From NCBI GenBank assembly GCA_001584585.1, contig LSYV01000040.1, positions 724,661 through 788,660 of the forward strand: a stretch of DNA of 64,000 nt, in the 5' to 3' direction. Shown one piece after another: positions 46,501-58,500 of the stretch. Below the pieces are notes generated by a model. That model did not search any database. It saw only the letters and a program-made list of their open reading frames with translations, and had not been told where the DNA came from. The DNA comes from Gonium pectorale. Its lineage: Eukaryota > Chlorophyta > Chlorophyceae > Chlamydomonadales > Volvocaceae. The position numbers and the translations under genes were made by a program. Position 1 is the first letter of the stretch. The number at the start of each line of letters is the position of its first letter.

Positions 46501-49500
46501 TGTGCGGATTGCGGATGTAGTACTCTGTGCACAGGTCTATGGACTGATTGTGCAAGGGAGCTAAGGCGTGTGCATCCCACCCTAGCCTAAACGCGTGCAC
46601 GCACGCGTTCGTGATTTTAACACAGCATGCCAGCAAGGCTTGAGGACGTCTTTGCTGCTGCGCCAGGGGCCTCTTTACAACACCTCCGACCTGGACTATT
46701 ACGTTACGAGTTTGGGCGCAGCGGTTGATGAGTTTGCTGACCGGCATTTCAGCAGCTTCAAAATCTTTGCGAGTGGAGGCGAGGGCGCCGAGATGGCGCA
46801 TTTATGGGAGGACAAGCCATGGCGTGTGTCACAGCAGCTGACCACAAACACCACGCCACCAGCGTTTCACGAGTTAGACGTGTCGGTAAGCGGGGACGTC
46901 CCAGGAGCATACTCGCCGGCTGGGTGCTGGGTGTGAGTATGTCATTACGCTGCCGGACTGACGGCCGGCGGTTCGGCAAGTGTGCAGGTGCATTTTGTTT
47001 CCAGTGTACAGCCCCTCGGGGGGCCTCTCCCTGCCATGCTGTTTGAACGGCTAAGGCATGCGTCCAATGGCTCCTATGTTTCACGCTGATCACCTCTTCG
47101 CTCCTGGCCCGCAGTTGTTTGATCTAGGACAGCTATTTATCAGCAGTGCGCGCGACATCCAGGTGCGGCCACAGACCTGAGTGCTCGGACGTTTCGGACT
47201 CGGCCTCAGCATTCCAACACGCTCCTTTTGTTGTACAGGGGTGGGAAGCTGGGGGGAAAAGAAGAGGCACAGGGTTGGAGCGAGGGGCTCGCGTGTCGCG
47301 ATCCTTTAGATCTGTACGACACAGCGGTACGCAGCCTGACACAGCTTGAATCCTTCAGATCACTTGTAGGGTCCCCGTCAGAACGCAGTCCAGCGAAGAC
47401 GCGCAGATTCCACGGCAAACACCGTGCCTTGCACTTGGCCGCACCACAACGCCCGCTCAATTGGTCACTCCGCCAGGCGCGGTAACTCCTGATCGCCCTG
47501 ACGTTCCGCACCGGTTGCGCGTGCCCCGTGCATTGGCGTTTCCGACAGGCCAACCACCGGCACTATGTGTACGACCTGGGGCTGCCGCTGACAGACACGC
47601 CGCCCTTCCGCTTCATCCACGATTTTGGTGTTTGGAACCTGACGAACGGCTACGTGGAGGTATTGGACACGCTAGTGGTACAGGTCAGTGGGGCGGTTTG
47701 CTCGATATCTATGCAGCGTTCATTTTTAGTCCCGAGCCTGAGGGGTCTGCAATCAGAACGGGCCGTGACGGAAGACAGGTATGATGAGCGCCCTACGGTA
47801 CCCGAAGTATTTATTGGCCGCGTGAATTCAGCCATGTGGCTGCAAGTACCCGATCAACCTCCACATTCGCCGTTGCACTTTTGCCATGTGCCGCAGTGTG
47901 TGAATCGGGCCCATCGCATGAACGAGCTGATGCTGGGTCTGCTGGTTGTGGAGGCCTGTCTAATCTGTGGCGCGGCCTGCGTCTACCTCGCGTACCGGCT
48001 AATGCAGGTGCGGCCGGTACGAACCCATACAGGCTGCTGATCGTTGTTGACGGATTGCAGCACACCGTATTGACAAGGTGTCGACCGCTGGCTGCTTCCG
48101 CGTACTGCAGCTTGCCGCCGTGTGGCAGGCCTGCCGCAGCGTGCACGTAGTTGGGCCATGACAAACGCGCAATCTCCGTGTCCAGGGTTTCGTACACGCG
48201 CCCTGTTCGCAACACCTGACCAACCAGGTTTGAGCTGGGACCAACCAGGGCCCAGGCAGGCCGGGGTATTGGGTTTGCCCTTTATGTAATGTCACGCGGT
48301 GATTGTCGACACCCTGCAGGTCAGCAAGTACCGGTGCTCGCTCTTCTCGGTGTTTCTCGCCATCCCGACAGCCACGATCAAGGCCCTGGCTAGCCGGAAG
48401 GTATCGGCTGAGGACAGCGACAGCGACTCTCAGGCCAGCGACTCCGGCTCTGTTGACGGGGTCCGCGGCGGCAAGGGCTCGCGCGCCTCAGTCCAGAACC
48501 CCTCCGAGCCGGGGGACCTGCACAACGACCGGCACCCGCGCCCCGACGGTGTTAGCAGCCCTGCCTCCGGCGGCGGCCGCGTGCGCTTGGGCGACTCAAC
48601 CGAGCTCTCGATCGGAGGCCAGAATCATCAATCCCAGCACCACAGCGGCCGGGGGGCCAGCAGTGCCACCCCGCGTGGCGGGTCGAGTCGTGGCCATGGT
48701 GGTGGTGGTGGGATCCATGAGGGAGAGGACGGTGAGGCTGGCTCGGAGCGCGTTCTGGGCCGCAGCAGGAGCGCCTGGAGGACGCTTAGCCGGGCGGGCA
48801 AGCTACTGTCGCAGGGCAGCCAGCGCGTGGCGACGTCGTTCAGGTTGGGCATCGCGGCTCGCGCGCGGAGCGCGGCAGTCCGCACGTCGCGCTTCCTGCA
48901 GCGCAAGGCCACGCTCAGCGGGACCAACAAGACGCTGCTGGCCAACACCTTCCAGAACTGGTGGCTGGTGCTGCCCATCCTGGCCTGGGCCGTACTCATC
49001 ATCTCCCTGTACGCCGTATCGTACAACGTCGTTGCGGTAGGTCCTGTCTGGGTCGTTTGCTTCTCAGTGCGGCTTGTGACACGACTGAATGCCGCCCGTC
49101 CGCGTGGAGCTGTCCATTTGCCCTTCAATGAAATCGGCTTTGCACTCATGTTTCCTGCGCTCAACGCAGGACATCAACTTACCGACGGGGACGCTGAACG
49201 GTGAGGCAGAAGTTGCCGTTCCCTGAGCATGCCTGGCAAACCGGTTGCATCGGCGGCCCCCAAACTCCCAAGGCCATTCAAGGGGCATGCACCTTTTGAT
49301 GTGCTACGCTAGGACGCACCGTTGCAGCTGCCCCATGGAAACGGCTCGCACACAGTTTCTCACCCTTCGTAAAAATGTGCCGGGTCACCCTTCTTCCTGT
49401 GCCGTACGACAGCCGCCAATCTGAACGTGTGGCGGGTGACGCGGCTGTCGTACTTCGCCCACGAGTTGTGTGTCCTGGAAGACCCGACGTCCCTGCCGCA

Positions 49501-51091
49501 ATACAAGGAGCACCTGGCCATCAGTTGCTCCATTTCGGAGCTGGATTGGAACGTAATGCTGTACGGGTCCAAACGCAAGGACATGGTGAGGATGCCGGTG
49601 GCGCGGCACGGAGACCCCACATTGTCACAGCTTAAACGCAGTTCACCGTTATCGCGAGCACCCCCCAAAAGCATGAACAAACGCGCAGCCCTCAACGCGT
49701 TTCCGTCCATCTGATATCTAATCCCCAATTCGCCGTGCCAACTTCTGCCATCTGCTATCAGCTCCACCGTGTCAACGTGACCATCAGCAGCCGCCTGGGC
49801 ACTGTGGCATCGATCGCACACAGCAACGAGCGGCTGTCGAAGCTGCTGTTTAGCACGCGGGAGTGCCTGCGCTTCAATCAGACGACCTGCTTCCCGCCTG
49901 GGCACCCTTTCCATATGGTGAGCGTCGCTCCTGCAAAATGGTGTAGCCTCTCGTCGTGCTGCACAGCTGCAGTCGCGCGCACGGCCTGTCGTTCTAGGGC
50001 ATGCTCATGCCACCTTTCCGGACCTTTTCTAGACCAGAAGCGACAGGCGGTCTGAAGCTGTCTTACACGCGCCTTTGCAGGCAACACACCAGGGAGTTGG
50101 CACCGTTATGCAGACGCTGCTCCAGAACTGCGACTCTCTGTTAGTGGACCAGCCCTCGGCCATGAACCTTAGGAATCCTTTCCTGGCCTTCATCTTCCAA
50201 GTAAGCGTGGTATCTCCAACACCCTGCCGTACTGCCGTACTCATGCCCGCACTATACATACCCGTGTGTGTCACGTACCAGGCGCAACCGACGATGTTGG
50301 GGGCGAGTCGCGCGTCGGCTGCTCTCTGATCTGCGTTTTGGGGTGTTTTATGACCAGTTCAAGTGTGGCTTGGGCACCCATATTGCTGCATGGCTCCCAC
50401 CCGGTTCCCCCCGATGCGGACTGCGATTTCTTAGCCGTACACGCACTGCGTTTTTCACCCGTACTCGCCATGTTCGCCAGGTTGGCCTGAACGACGCGCA
50501 TGATGGCACGCTGCGCGTCCGTGACATGTATGAGGACATGCTGAGCGACCGGATCAAGCACGTGCGCACCATCCACATCGGACTGATTGTGGCGTCGTAC
50601 GTGCTCATCCTCATCTTTGTCTTCTACATGGTACGGCTGCTGGGTGAACGCAAGAACCCCAGCGCACTGCCGATACGGATTCCCAGCTCCCTCTTGATGT
50701 GCAGACGTGCCGTGAGCTCATGCATAGGCGCAGCATTGCAGGAGTAATTCGCGAAGTCATGTTCGTTTGGTAGCCTGGAGCTTGTAGGGCAATGTGGCCC
50801 ACGGGTCAGGTCACGTCTACACACTGGGCTTTGGTAGCGGCTTGTGGTGAACTCTCCTTCCTGTCCTGCCCCGCGCCGCAGGTGCGCCCCTTTGTGCGGT
50901 ACACTCGTGAGGAGGCCAAACACGTAGCCAAGCTGCTGAGCGAGCTGGGACAGGACTTCGACGTGGAAAGGCTGGTGGAGGGCGCTCTCGGCGTCAAGCG
51001 CTCAACCAGCGCCAAGATCAGCTCTCGGAGCGAGCGGCAACTGCAGCTGCACCACATCGACAGCGGAGTGAGCGGCCATGCAGGAACCTGA
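31544..51091 (+). CDS. Giant PAS-containing TmcB-like membrane protein, about 48 exons
   Basis: A single gene, roughly 2,800 residues, resembling the tiny-macrocysts (TmcB-like) proteins expanded in Chlamydomonas. The N-terminal part has many transmembrane helices (32656-35852), then a cytosolic helical region (36011-37398), PAS-like sensor domains (37542-40757), long Ser/Gly/Pro-rich linkers (40992-45782), a second membrane-anchored region with an extracytoplasmic loop (45944-50630) and a basic C-terminus ending at 51091. Exon phases join from 32656 to the stop except beside the assembly gap (44292-44540). The start is uncertain: 31544-31620 reads as a plausible Ser-rich first exon but its next acceptor is not resolved; alternatively translation starts at 32252. 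No kinase or cyclase domain is present. Exon coordinates are given in the two map entries. Function is unknown; a sensory or mechanosensory membrane role is inference. Confidence 0.85.
33282..33300 (+). other. 19-nt microexon (TmcB-like gene)
   Basis: Encodes DYTMFS plus the first base of a Gly codon between a cacacag acceptor and a gtgcgt donor; it joins exon 33101 to exon 33665 in frame. Confidence 0.7.
33432..33459. repeat. 28-bp perfect palindrome in an intron
   Basis: The plus strand runs CGTATTACCCCGCG then its exact reverse complement with no spacer. It lies in the intron between the 19-nt microexon and exon 33665. It could form a hairpin or cruciform, or be a target-site or footprint remnant. 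Confidence 0.9.
34071..34084 (+). other. 14-nt microexon (TmcB-like gene)
   Basis: Bases TTCGCATACGTCTG between a ctctttag acceptor and a gtgagt donor. They give FAYV plus two bases of a Trp codon completed by exon 34316, rebuilding KRQKFAYVWPVW, a form conserved in TmcB-like relatives. Without it the flanking exons are out of frame. Confidence 0.75.
35853..36010 (+). other. GC-AG intron in the TmcB-like gene
   Basis: Exon 35661-35852 ends in ...TACAG and is followed by gcaagg; the next exon starts after gacag at 36011. The AG|GCAAGG donor is the usual form of the rare GC-AG class. Reading through instead reaches a stop codon at 35899-35901. Confidence 0.75.
37542..40757 (+). other. PAS-domain array of the TmcB-like protein
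   Basis: Domain 1 (37542-38156) is a clear PAS: IVATATGIIQMTNK, FGYKASELEGQNVNILMPQPF, NTGRTFVLDNVRHLVALHK and FPIRLGVT. Domain 2 (38401-38583) shows LPNGSTLSVDQRFHDMFGI and EVIGRNFKELV. Weaker PAS-like cores follow at 39430-39662 (VLSRNGSVVFASNQLCQLLGY) and 40582-40757 (VSPQGEIVSVLS, LLGVVPEQLIGINVFKLFP). A bound ligand (haem, flavin or other) cannot be read from the sequence. Confidence 0.75.
40992..51091 (+). other. Exon map, C-terminal half of the TmcB-like gene
   Basis: Predicted exons: 40992-41514, 41885-42059, 42240-42538, 42767-43189, 43459-43655, 43896-44817 (contains the N gap), 45016-45144, 45285-45782, 45944-46111, 46297-46407, 46634-46885, 47115-47162, 47549-47683, 47897-48007, 48320-49040, 49413-49585, 49762-49917, 50081-50200, 50481-50630, 50882-51091. 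Exons 41-45 kb are low complexity (Ser, Ala, Gly, Pro). Membrane segments include LVALLLALCHLACAIGIFVL (about 46050), MLGLLVVEACLICGAACVYLAY (about 47940), WWLVLPILAWAVLIISLYAV (about 48960) and IGLIVASYVLILIFVFYM (about 50580). The donor of exon 48320 at 49041 (gtcctg) was chosen for phase; gtaggt at 49037 would not join. Confidence 0.7.
44292..44540. other. Assembly gap (run of N)
   Basis: 249 N bases inside a coding exon of the TmcB-like gene. Two isolated N bases follow at about 44640 and 44691. The sequence just before and just after the gap is nearly the same. Confidence 0.99.
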
Positions 51092-52708
51092 ACGGCCAGT
51101 GCAGTACGTTGCGGAAGTTGGAGCAGAATTTGATCTTTCCGGCACATGAGCGCTGCATGGTTCGTGTTAATGCCGTTTAGGGTCTTGGGGCATGGATTTG
51201 GGCATAAAACCATAAACTCCTGTGACGAGCGGCCTTGCCGTAGTACACAGCGGGGCCTTCCGCGCATTCACGGTGCTTCACGATTACCGATAAGGAATAG
51301 CTTGGCGCGTGCCAGAGCCGTCCAAATGGGACCGGTAGCTGTGCAGGGTGTCTCTCCATTGCGTCTTGTCTAGTATCTGGTATATGTGCTATTACAAGGC
51401 GGTGGAATGGTTCTGGACTTGCGGCCTCCTCTGGGTTCTGGCCTCTCGCCTTATTTCGGCGCCCGCCGACGACACGCAATGTCTAGTTGTCGTGTGGGAT
51501 ATGCCGCCATGTTGTTTGAGATACACAGTTTCAACATCAACACTGTTCAAGGCTGTCGCAGAGATCAGCTGCCGCATCTGGCTTGATACGCGAGTCTTCC
51601 GTGGCGGGCATGGGCATGTGTCTCCCCGTGCTGTCATATCGAAACTTTGAACTGATGCCCGCGCGCGTGTGCGGCAGCGTTGGTGGCCTCGTCTGTACAT
51701 AGCCGCTCGAAATGAATTCTGGTTGGAATTAAACATGCAGTATATGTCATCCGGGCTACGAAGATTTTCTTCCGAGTACCGTATCAAACGGACGAGCATT
51801 ACGAGTGTTGACATATCACCGTCAATGTGCGAGCCGATTAATTGATTGCCAGCTATGCGAGTGCGCCCCCAGTGGAGGCCTAGGCTTGCGTTTTTCGGTG
51901 GCATGATCCAGATATTCATCGGTCACGGGTTTCATCTTGAGGTCGACACGTTTAGTGGTGACGACGGTGAGCTCTGCTCTGAAAAAGATACTACATGGGT
52001 CCGGATGTATGAGAAGTGACGCAAGCCGTGTAAACTGTAAAGGGCATGCAGCCCCGCGTCAAAGGACATGAGTGCACTCCTGATCATCATGCACGAATGC
52101 AAACCCAATTGCTGCCGCATGTTCCACTTAACATGCGGCACCGAATCGACCCACCGAGCCCCACCGAATCGACTGCTCCTCCTCACACATGGCACGCAGC
52201 CGCAAGAGATGAAGCCAATGCACAGGAGGGGGAGCGCAGCCCGCACGCTTGCACGGCAAATGAGCATCGATGCCATGCCCAAGCTAGGCAATTAGTACAC
52301 TACGCCTGAAGACCGGGAGCATCTGTAACAGTTCATCGATAGCGCAGTATTCCAGTTCCATTGTTGGCCACCCAGGGGCCACCCAGGGGGCATACGGCTC
52401 GTCTGGCTGGTTCCACGTAGGTAGCGCACCTACGCATGTGATATACAATAACAAGAAAGAGAACCTTGTGGCACAGCAGGTATATCGGGTCGCCGGGCCG
52501 GATGCGTGGCAGCGCCTCGTAACCGATGCCAACACACCAGATGCATGTGCGGCAAACGCAAGCCCACTGCATCAGACAGACACGTGTTGAAGCTCTACTG
52601 GAATGCAGTCGCTTTCGCAACAGATGTTACGAACCCAGCCCTGGCTCCACTGCTGGACAGCCGAGTCCGCACGTGTCACCAACGCCTAGCTTGACCAGCC
52701 ACCTGGCT
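51092..52708. other. No gene recognised between converging genes
   Basis: About 1.6 kb of 3' flanks of the TmcB-like (+) and nitroreductase (-) genes. Small frames only. Two TGTAA motifs at 52029-52033 and 52036-52040 may end the TmcB-like transcript. Near 52370-52392 a GGCCACCCAGGG unit occurs twice. Confidence 0.5.
52029..52040 (+). terminator. Paired TGTAA, candidate poly(A) signals of the TmcB-like gene
   Basis: Two TGTAA motifs two bases apart, about 0.94 kb after the stop codon; a plausible long algal 3' UTR. Confidence 0.4.
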
Positions 52709-54464
52709 TCAGCTCTTCCACGCCACCTTCTCCGCCCACGGCCCCCTGCTGCCGCGGTATCCCTCCCGGCGCTCCAGCTCGATGCAGCCGACGGTGAAGA
52801 AGCCCATCATGCGGTCCTCCGGGGCCAGGCCCAGCAGCGCCTTCATCTCGGGGGACTCCCGGGCCACCTGCGGGCAGCGGACCGACCCACGGGTCAGGGC
52901 AGGCAGTAAAGTCATTTCGCAGGTACGAAGACATGTGAGTGGAACTGACGAGAAAACGCAAGACGTGCCACGGATAGGGCAAACTTAGGTCACGTTGCAC
53001 CAGCCACACAGCGGTTAGCATTCAACTCTAGATGAGATCCGTATCTAAGGCCCGTTATGGGTGACCTTGACAGCGTGCAATCACGTACCTCCTGCCAGCT
53101 GGTCCAGTAGGCGGCCAGGCCCATCGAGGTGGCGAGCAAGGCCATATTCTGGTGGGCACCAGCGGCAGAAAGGGCGCAGACCTGTTAGCAGCTAATATAA
53201 TCCCTGGTGAGGGCCTCAATGAGTGATGCTGTGTCCAAAGAGCATTGGCGAGGCGCAGGATTCCCTGCGGGCTTCACCTGCACGGCGCACGACACTGCCG
53301 CCATCTCCTCCCACTCCGGCATCAGCTTCTCCGGCTTGGACTGGCGCTTGCAGCAGATGGCAATGTAGCACGAGATCTGCGGTGCACAAACAGCCGTATC
53401 GTGACATAGCAAGCAGACGAGGTCGGTAACACGTGTCAGGCACAGCGCGAGGGCGGTTGCGGCATCAGGCTCCGTAATCCCGCGACCCCTCTCACCCGCA
53501 AACGACCAGTCATATCTTGCCCCGAGGCACGTGCGCACATTGACCCCGCACTCGCCTGGCTGGCTGGCGCTTGTACTCTTGTACTGCCCTACCTTGCGTC
53601 CTTGCCCGCTAGAGATGTTCTCCATGCTTGCCGGCACGAGCTTACCTTGCCCCAGGTGCTGGCGCGCTTCTTCTCCAGCTTCTCCAGCGTCTTGGCCGCC
53701 TTCTCCTCCGGCAGCCGCGTGCGACACAGCTCCATGGTCAGGTCCTCCATCTCCTTCTTACTCGCGCCCTCGAGCACCACGAACCTGCAGACGGTCCACT
53801 CCGAAAGATCACATGGTAACACAGGCGCCAAACACAAGTTACATGCCCCAGGTTTCAACAATCAAGCGCTATCGTTTGCAAGGACGTCAGATTCCTTGTA
53901 AGCCGAATGCGAACGCTCGGCGATAAAAGATGCAGCCGTCGCCACTAGCATCCCGCGCCGCGAGTGCGCGGCACCCACCTCCACGGCTCCGTAAGGCCGT
54001 GTGTTGGAGCCCAGTTGGCCGCCTGGGGGGAGATGCACGAATGGTGCGATGGAGGAACTCAACTCACACTACCAGTAGCTTCTGTGCCATGGAGGATTCG
54101 GTCAAGCAATTCAGCAGGCATGACCGGCAGCCAACGGACTGAGGGTGCAGAGTTTGGTAGGGCGAGGGCGAGGACGCGGGGGGGGGGGGCGTACCTCGAG
54201 CAGGCGCTCCAGCTGCTCCCGTGGCACCTTCTTGCCGTTGTAGTCCTTGGGGAACACCGATCGGCGGCGCCTGATGAGCTCGAGCACGGCGTCGGGCGAC
54301 AGCAGGCCAGCGTCACCGCCGCCAGCGGCCACCGATGGTGAGTCGGCCTTTTCAGCGGCGGCAGCATCAGCAGCGACAGCGACTGCTTGACGTTCGGTCC
54401 GCTGGTTTGGCGGAGCAGTTGCAAGGCGAGAGAGGCGGCGGCGGCTTAGTCTTGCACGACACAT
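52709..54464 (-). CDS. Nitroreductase-family (FMN) oxidoreductase
   Basis: Predicted 256-residue flavoprotein of the nitroreductase superfamily, likely NAD(P)H-dependent; substrate unknown. Minus-strand exons: 54464-54195, 54022-53979, 53784-53646, 53376-53278, 53148-53089, 52867-52709, all in phase. The core shows AVLELIRRRRSVFPKDY (FMN-phosphate Arg region), AANWAPTHGLTEPWRFVVLEG (the APT/TEPW FMN loop), a charged helix, NMALLATSMGLAAYWTSWQE and EMKALLGLAPEDRMMGFFTVG. With the start at 54464, the first about 50 residues are Arg/Ala-rich (RARLSRRRLSRLATA), like an organellar presequence. A good splice acceptor 4-5 bases upstream (exon edge 54468) hints at further 5' exons; see the upstream entry. 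Confidence 0.87.
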
Positions 54465-54622
54465 GAACCTGTAGGAAAAGTCCCTTGTTCATGGGCTGGA
54501 GGCAACCCTATCCTATCCAGACCCAAGCCTCCCGCAACCTCCCCGGCGCCGAGACGCTGGCGTATGCTAACAACATAGTCCTCTCCTTGTAAGCAACATA
54601 TGGATTTCTGAAGGCAACGCAC

Positions 54623-54992
54623 CTGTCGCAGCAGTTCCGGCAGGGTAAAGAACAGCCAAGTGACGAGCCCGCCGACAAACATGGTGCACGTAACTGCGCA
54701 CGAATGAGAGGAGGTCGGGCGGGACAGTGAAGATGGCCTGACTAACGACGGTGAGGCGGAAAGACAACAACGAGAACTTCAGGGTGGCGGCGGCGACAGC
54801 GCCAGGCTGCACAGCAGCGATGCATGGAACGCGGCGTACAGCGGGTGCGCGTCTTCGTCCTCTGCGAGGGTCGCGGAGCCCACCTGAGACTGACGACATA
54901 AGCATGCCCGACACGCCAGACACGAGCAACAGCGCCAGTATGCCCAGCTCCGCGTTCATCCCGGGGGCGACAAACCTGGGGGCGGAAGTCAT
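54623..54992 (-). other. Possible 5' membrane-segment exons upstream of the nitroreductase
   Basis: Two minus-strand exons join in phase: 54992-54884, with a hydrophobic stretch AELGILALLLVSGVSGMLMS, and 54693-54623 (MFVGGLVTWLFFTLPELLRQ). Together they would give a membrane-anchored N-terminus. The second exon ends in phase 0 while the nitroreductase exon beginning at 54468 needs phase 2, so joining them directly breaks the frame. Either a small exon is missing, a base is wrong, or these belong to another transcript. Confidence 0.4.
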
Positions 54993-55549
54993 TTGAAGCC
55001 AAATCCACGAACACAGCTAGGCTACTGAACGCGACCCAACGCGTGGACTCGTCGGGTTTTGGAATGAAGGCCCGTCACGGGCACCCTGCCATAATCTAGC
55101 CATCCGCTACATCGGTATCCGAGCGTCCCGGCGCCCAATCTCGGAGACACCGCTTCAAAACCAACCTGGCGCCGGCGCCCGACAGGGCACCCATCCCATT
55201 CCGCAAACTAGGCTCATAGGAACGTGAAACCTTACTCCCTCCTATACCTGCTGTCCATCGCCTGAACTTGGCGGTCCTTCGCGCTCTGACCCAGCCCCTC
55301 CTGGTCCGTCGTGTCTCGCCCCATTGTCATCTCCTACTGTTGATTGCTACAGAAAGCAATTAAAGAATAGCTAAACAGTAAGGACACACACACGTCGTAC
55401 GGAACGTTGTGACGCTGGCAATTTGGCTAGCGGTGCCGATCGGCTGTTAGACAGCTGCTTGCAACATTGATGCGATGCGGACGACACTACCACCTCCACT
55501 CCCGTAGCTTGCAGACCTGACCTGACGTGACGCCGTGACAGCGAATACC
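54993..55549. other. Divergent intergenic region
   Basis: About 550 bases between the putative nitroreductase 5' end (-) and the FAM91 start (+). No gene is seen; both promoters are expected here. Confidence 0.5.
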
Positions 55550-58500
55550 ATGTTGGCTCCACAATCTCTTCATCACGCAAATGGGAGAGCTTGGCGGGAG
55601 AGGGTATTCCAGGAGATAGCGAAGGGCAAGCTCTACCAGGAGCTCTCTCCGCCTGTTCGTGCGGAGGTCACACTGCCGCAATGGAAGGCCCTGTAAGTGT
55701 AGGGACGCGCATCGCTCTCGTCAGCGCAGAAGTCGTGTCTGCCCCCCTGGTAGTTGGTCACCCGAACCCTCCCCATGAGTGGCTCCCTCCCCATGAGAGA
55801 ACCCGCACCCCCGGCTTCGGCTGGCACAGCATGACCTCTATGGTCCTGACATGCAGGGTCAAAGAGTACTGGATCCAGCGCGGCAGGCCGTGGGACGCCT
55901 GCCAGGCGTGCTCGGTCGTTCGGGAGCAGGAGTATTACGAAGACCTGGTCGCCCAATACAAAGCATGGATGCGGGTAAGGGGCGGAAAAAGGGTGAGGGT
56001 GCTGATACCTGTCGTACTGAGCTGGGTGGTCACCTCAGGGCAATTAAGCGCCCTGAATCAGATGGGCGGCGAGCAAATGACTTAGAGAGCACGAGGGGGT
56101 CGTCCTACTCGGGCCGGGCTTGTGTTGCCGTGTTGCTGGCATGCTAGGGTTGCATCCTGGCAACACGGGCCTTGAGGCTCTTGAGAAGATGATCGGAATG
56201 TGTGATGGCCAGAGCGTTCCAATGTGTCAGTGGTACTGAAGTGCTGAAGCTGTGGCTCAGCGCCGCCCGTCAAGCATGAGGGCCTGGCAGCACGGGTTCA
56301 CCGGTATGCATCATGGGGCCTTATGCTGCTTGTTACCTTTCGGCGACCGTGCAATCTCCACTGAGCTGCCAGCTTGCTTGCTAATCCAAGGGTGTAACCT
56401 ACACCGCTGCGCCAAGCAGGGCTGGCAGTGCCACGGCTCGGACCCCCCAAAGGCCGCTGCAGTGGGCTGCCTTGGCCGCCTTGGCTTGTGCGCTCCGCTT
56501 CTCTTTGGCAGGACACATACCGCCATGCGTGGTTCCATTTCAACATACCGCCATGAACCATGTTATCCTCGCCGCCGTTCATTCCACACAGCTCTTCCCG
56601 TATCACCTGTCGGACTACCTTTGCCGCATCGCGCGCATCACGCCCTTCAAGTACTACCTGGATATGATGGCGACCGTACTTAAGGACGAGCGGTCGTACG
56701 ACAGGGTGCCCAACTTCACGGTGGGTGCACACGTATGCACGTCACCAAGACGGATCGGGGCAATGACGTCCAACGGTCCCGGGCACGTAGTTTCGCTCCA
56801 TCATGCTCGCTGCTCAACCCGGCGCCCGGCGCTCCATGGCTGTCGCTGACTCCCGTCCTGCTTATTTGTGCTTCAAAGTGGGGTCGCTCCCGTGACATGA
56901 GCCACTTCCTGCAATCCGGCAGCGTAACTTCCACGTATGCGCCTCACCACCGCCAGGCTGCGGACGCGCTCAGCGTGCTGGGTATCGGCCGCAACGAGTA
57001 CATCGCCGCGCTGAACGCATGTAAAGCGCGGCGGCTGTTGTGGCGAGTCAACATCAACCGCGAGGGCATCGTGCGGGAGAACTTGCCCCAGGTGCGCCGC
57101 CGCGCCCTGCGCATGCCTGCCCGCTAGCATTGTAATATAGCTACGTTGTCAACGGACGGGTAAGCGACGCGGGTCCTTCTTTAAGCGCGTGTGGACTCGG
57201 CGGTCGGCCTTCTCACTCTCACGGACCCTGCCCGGCGCTCTTTACCCAGGAGCAAACCACCACGCTGCGTTTGGAGCCGTGGTGGCGCGTGGCGGTCGTG
57301 AACATCGGTGAGGTTCAAGGGCGGGCGGATGAAGCGCCCAATGCGGGCCTTGGCAGCAACCCTCCTCCGCCCGACATCCGTGAGGCCGTACACATGCGCG
57401 CTGCATGCGGCCCTGTGCGACGGCTCCTCAGGGACCTCCGTGCGCCCCACAGTTGTTCCTAGCGTGTGCCTCACTTCCAAAATGTGTCGTGTTGTGGATA
57501 CGAGGTGTGAATGCGAGGCATTGAACACGAAGGCCATCGAACGCGCACCCAGGCGAGTCTGAGTACCGGGAGCTGGGTGAGGAGGAACTGGCGGTGCTGA
57601 AAACGGCGGCGCTTGACCCGGCGGCTGCGGGCGGCGACATCCGCGTGCGCGATTTCCAGCCCGACGTGCTGCGTGGCTTACTGCGAAAGGGGCTGGCCTA
57701 TCTGGAGGTCCCCCGTGCTGCCCACAGACCGGTTCGTCATACCGCCGCTGGAGGTGAGCCGGTGGGGAAGGGGCCGAGGGCCAAGAGAATAGGAGGAAAA
57801 TGGCTTGATGATTGGTGGGGCGCAGCGGGTGGCGTTGGCAGCTAAGCACGGGTCGGGAATGGCCGCCAGGCAAATGACAGCCCCTTTCGTAATTCATTCC
57901 CCGAACCGGTAAATCGACCTGCTCCGACGCGCCAGGGCTTCGTGTCCAACAAGACCACGGACGCGGGCGACGCCGCCGCTGACCCACTGGAGGCGCTGCT
58001 GTACAGCGTATTTGTGGCCAACAGCGAGCGGACCACGGTGGCGGAGCTGGGGGCCATCCTCGGGGTGCCGCTACCGGAGCTGCAGGTCAGCAAGCAAGGG
58101 CGGCTGGGCGCTGGGCGGGGAGGGAAGGTACCCGTTATGTTGGAATGGACGGGTCCGGCCTAGGTGCCGATGTCATGTGCGCGTGCGGATTATCCTTACA
58201 GCCTGAACCATGCGCTGAGGGCATGTCCCACAGCTGCCGGTGTCGAAGCACCCCGACGTTCTTGCCAGGTTGCACCCTGCACTCCCTGCTCATGCCCAAA
58301 TAGCCCGCAAGCCCTGCTCATGTCCCTTGTCCCGTGCCCCTGCGTGGTCCCCAAGGCGGCGATTGGAGTTGCCTGCCGCTTGGGCTTTGCGACACGCGTC
58401 GCCGGCGCACCAACACCAGCCCCGCCAGGTGTGTCGGGTTGGGGGCGCGTCCGCAAACCGGTGTACGTGGTTTGCAGGGCACCATGCGAACGCGCTGCTG

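Noticed and set aside
54742..54883. Protein-like frame with HPLYAAFHASLLCSLALSPP upstream of the nitroreductase
   Set aside because: It ends in a stop with no usable donor, and a phase-consistent intron (54883-54694) covers it.
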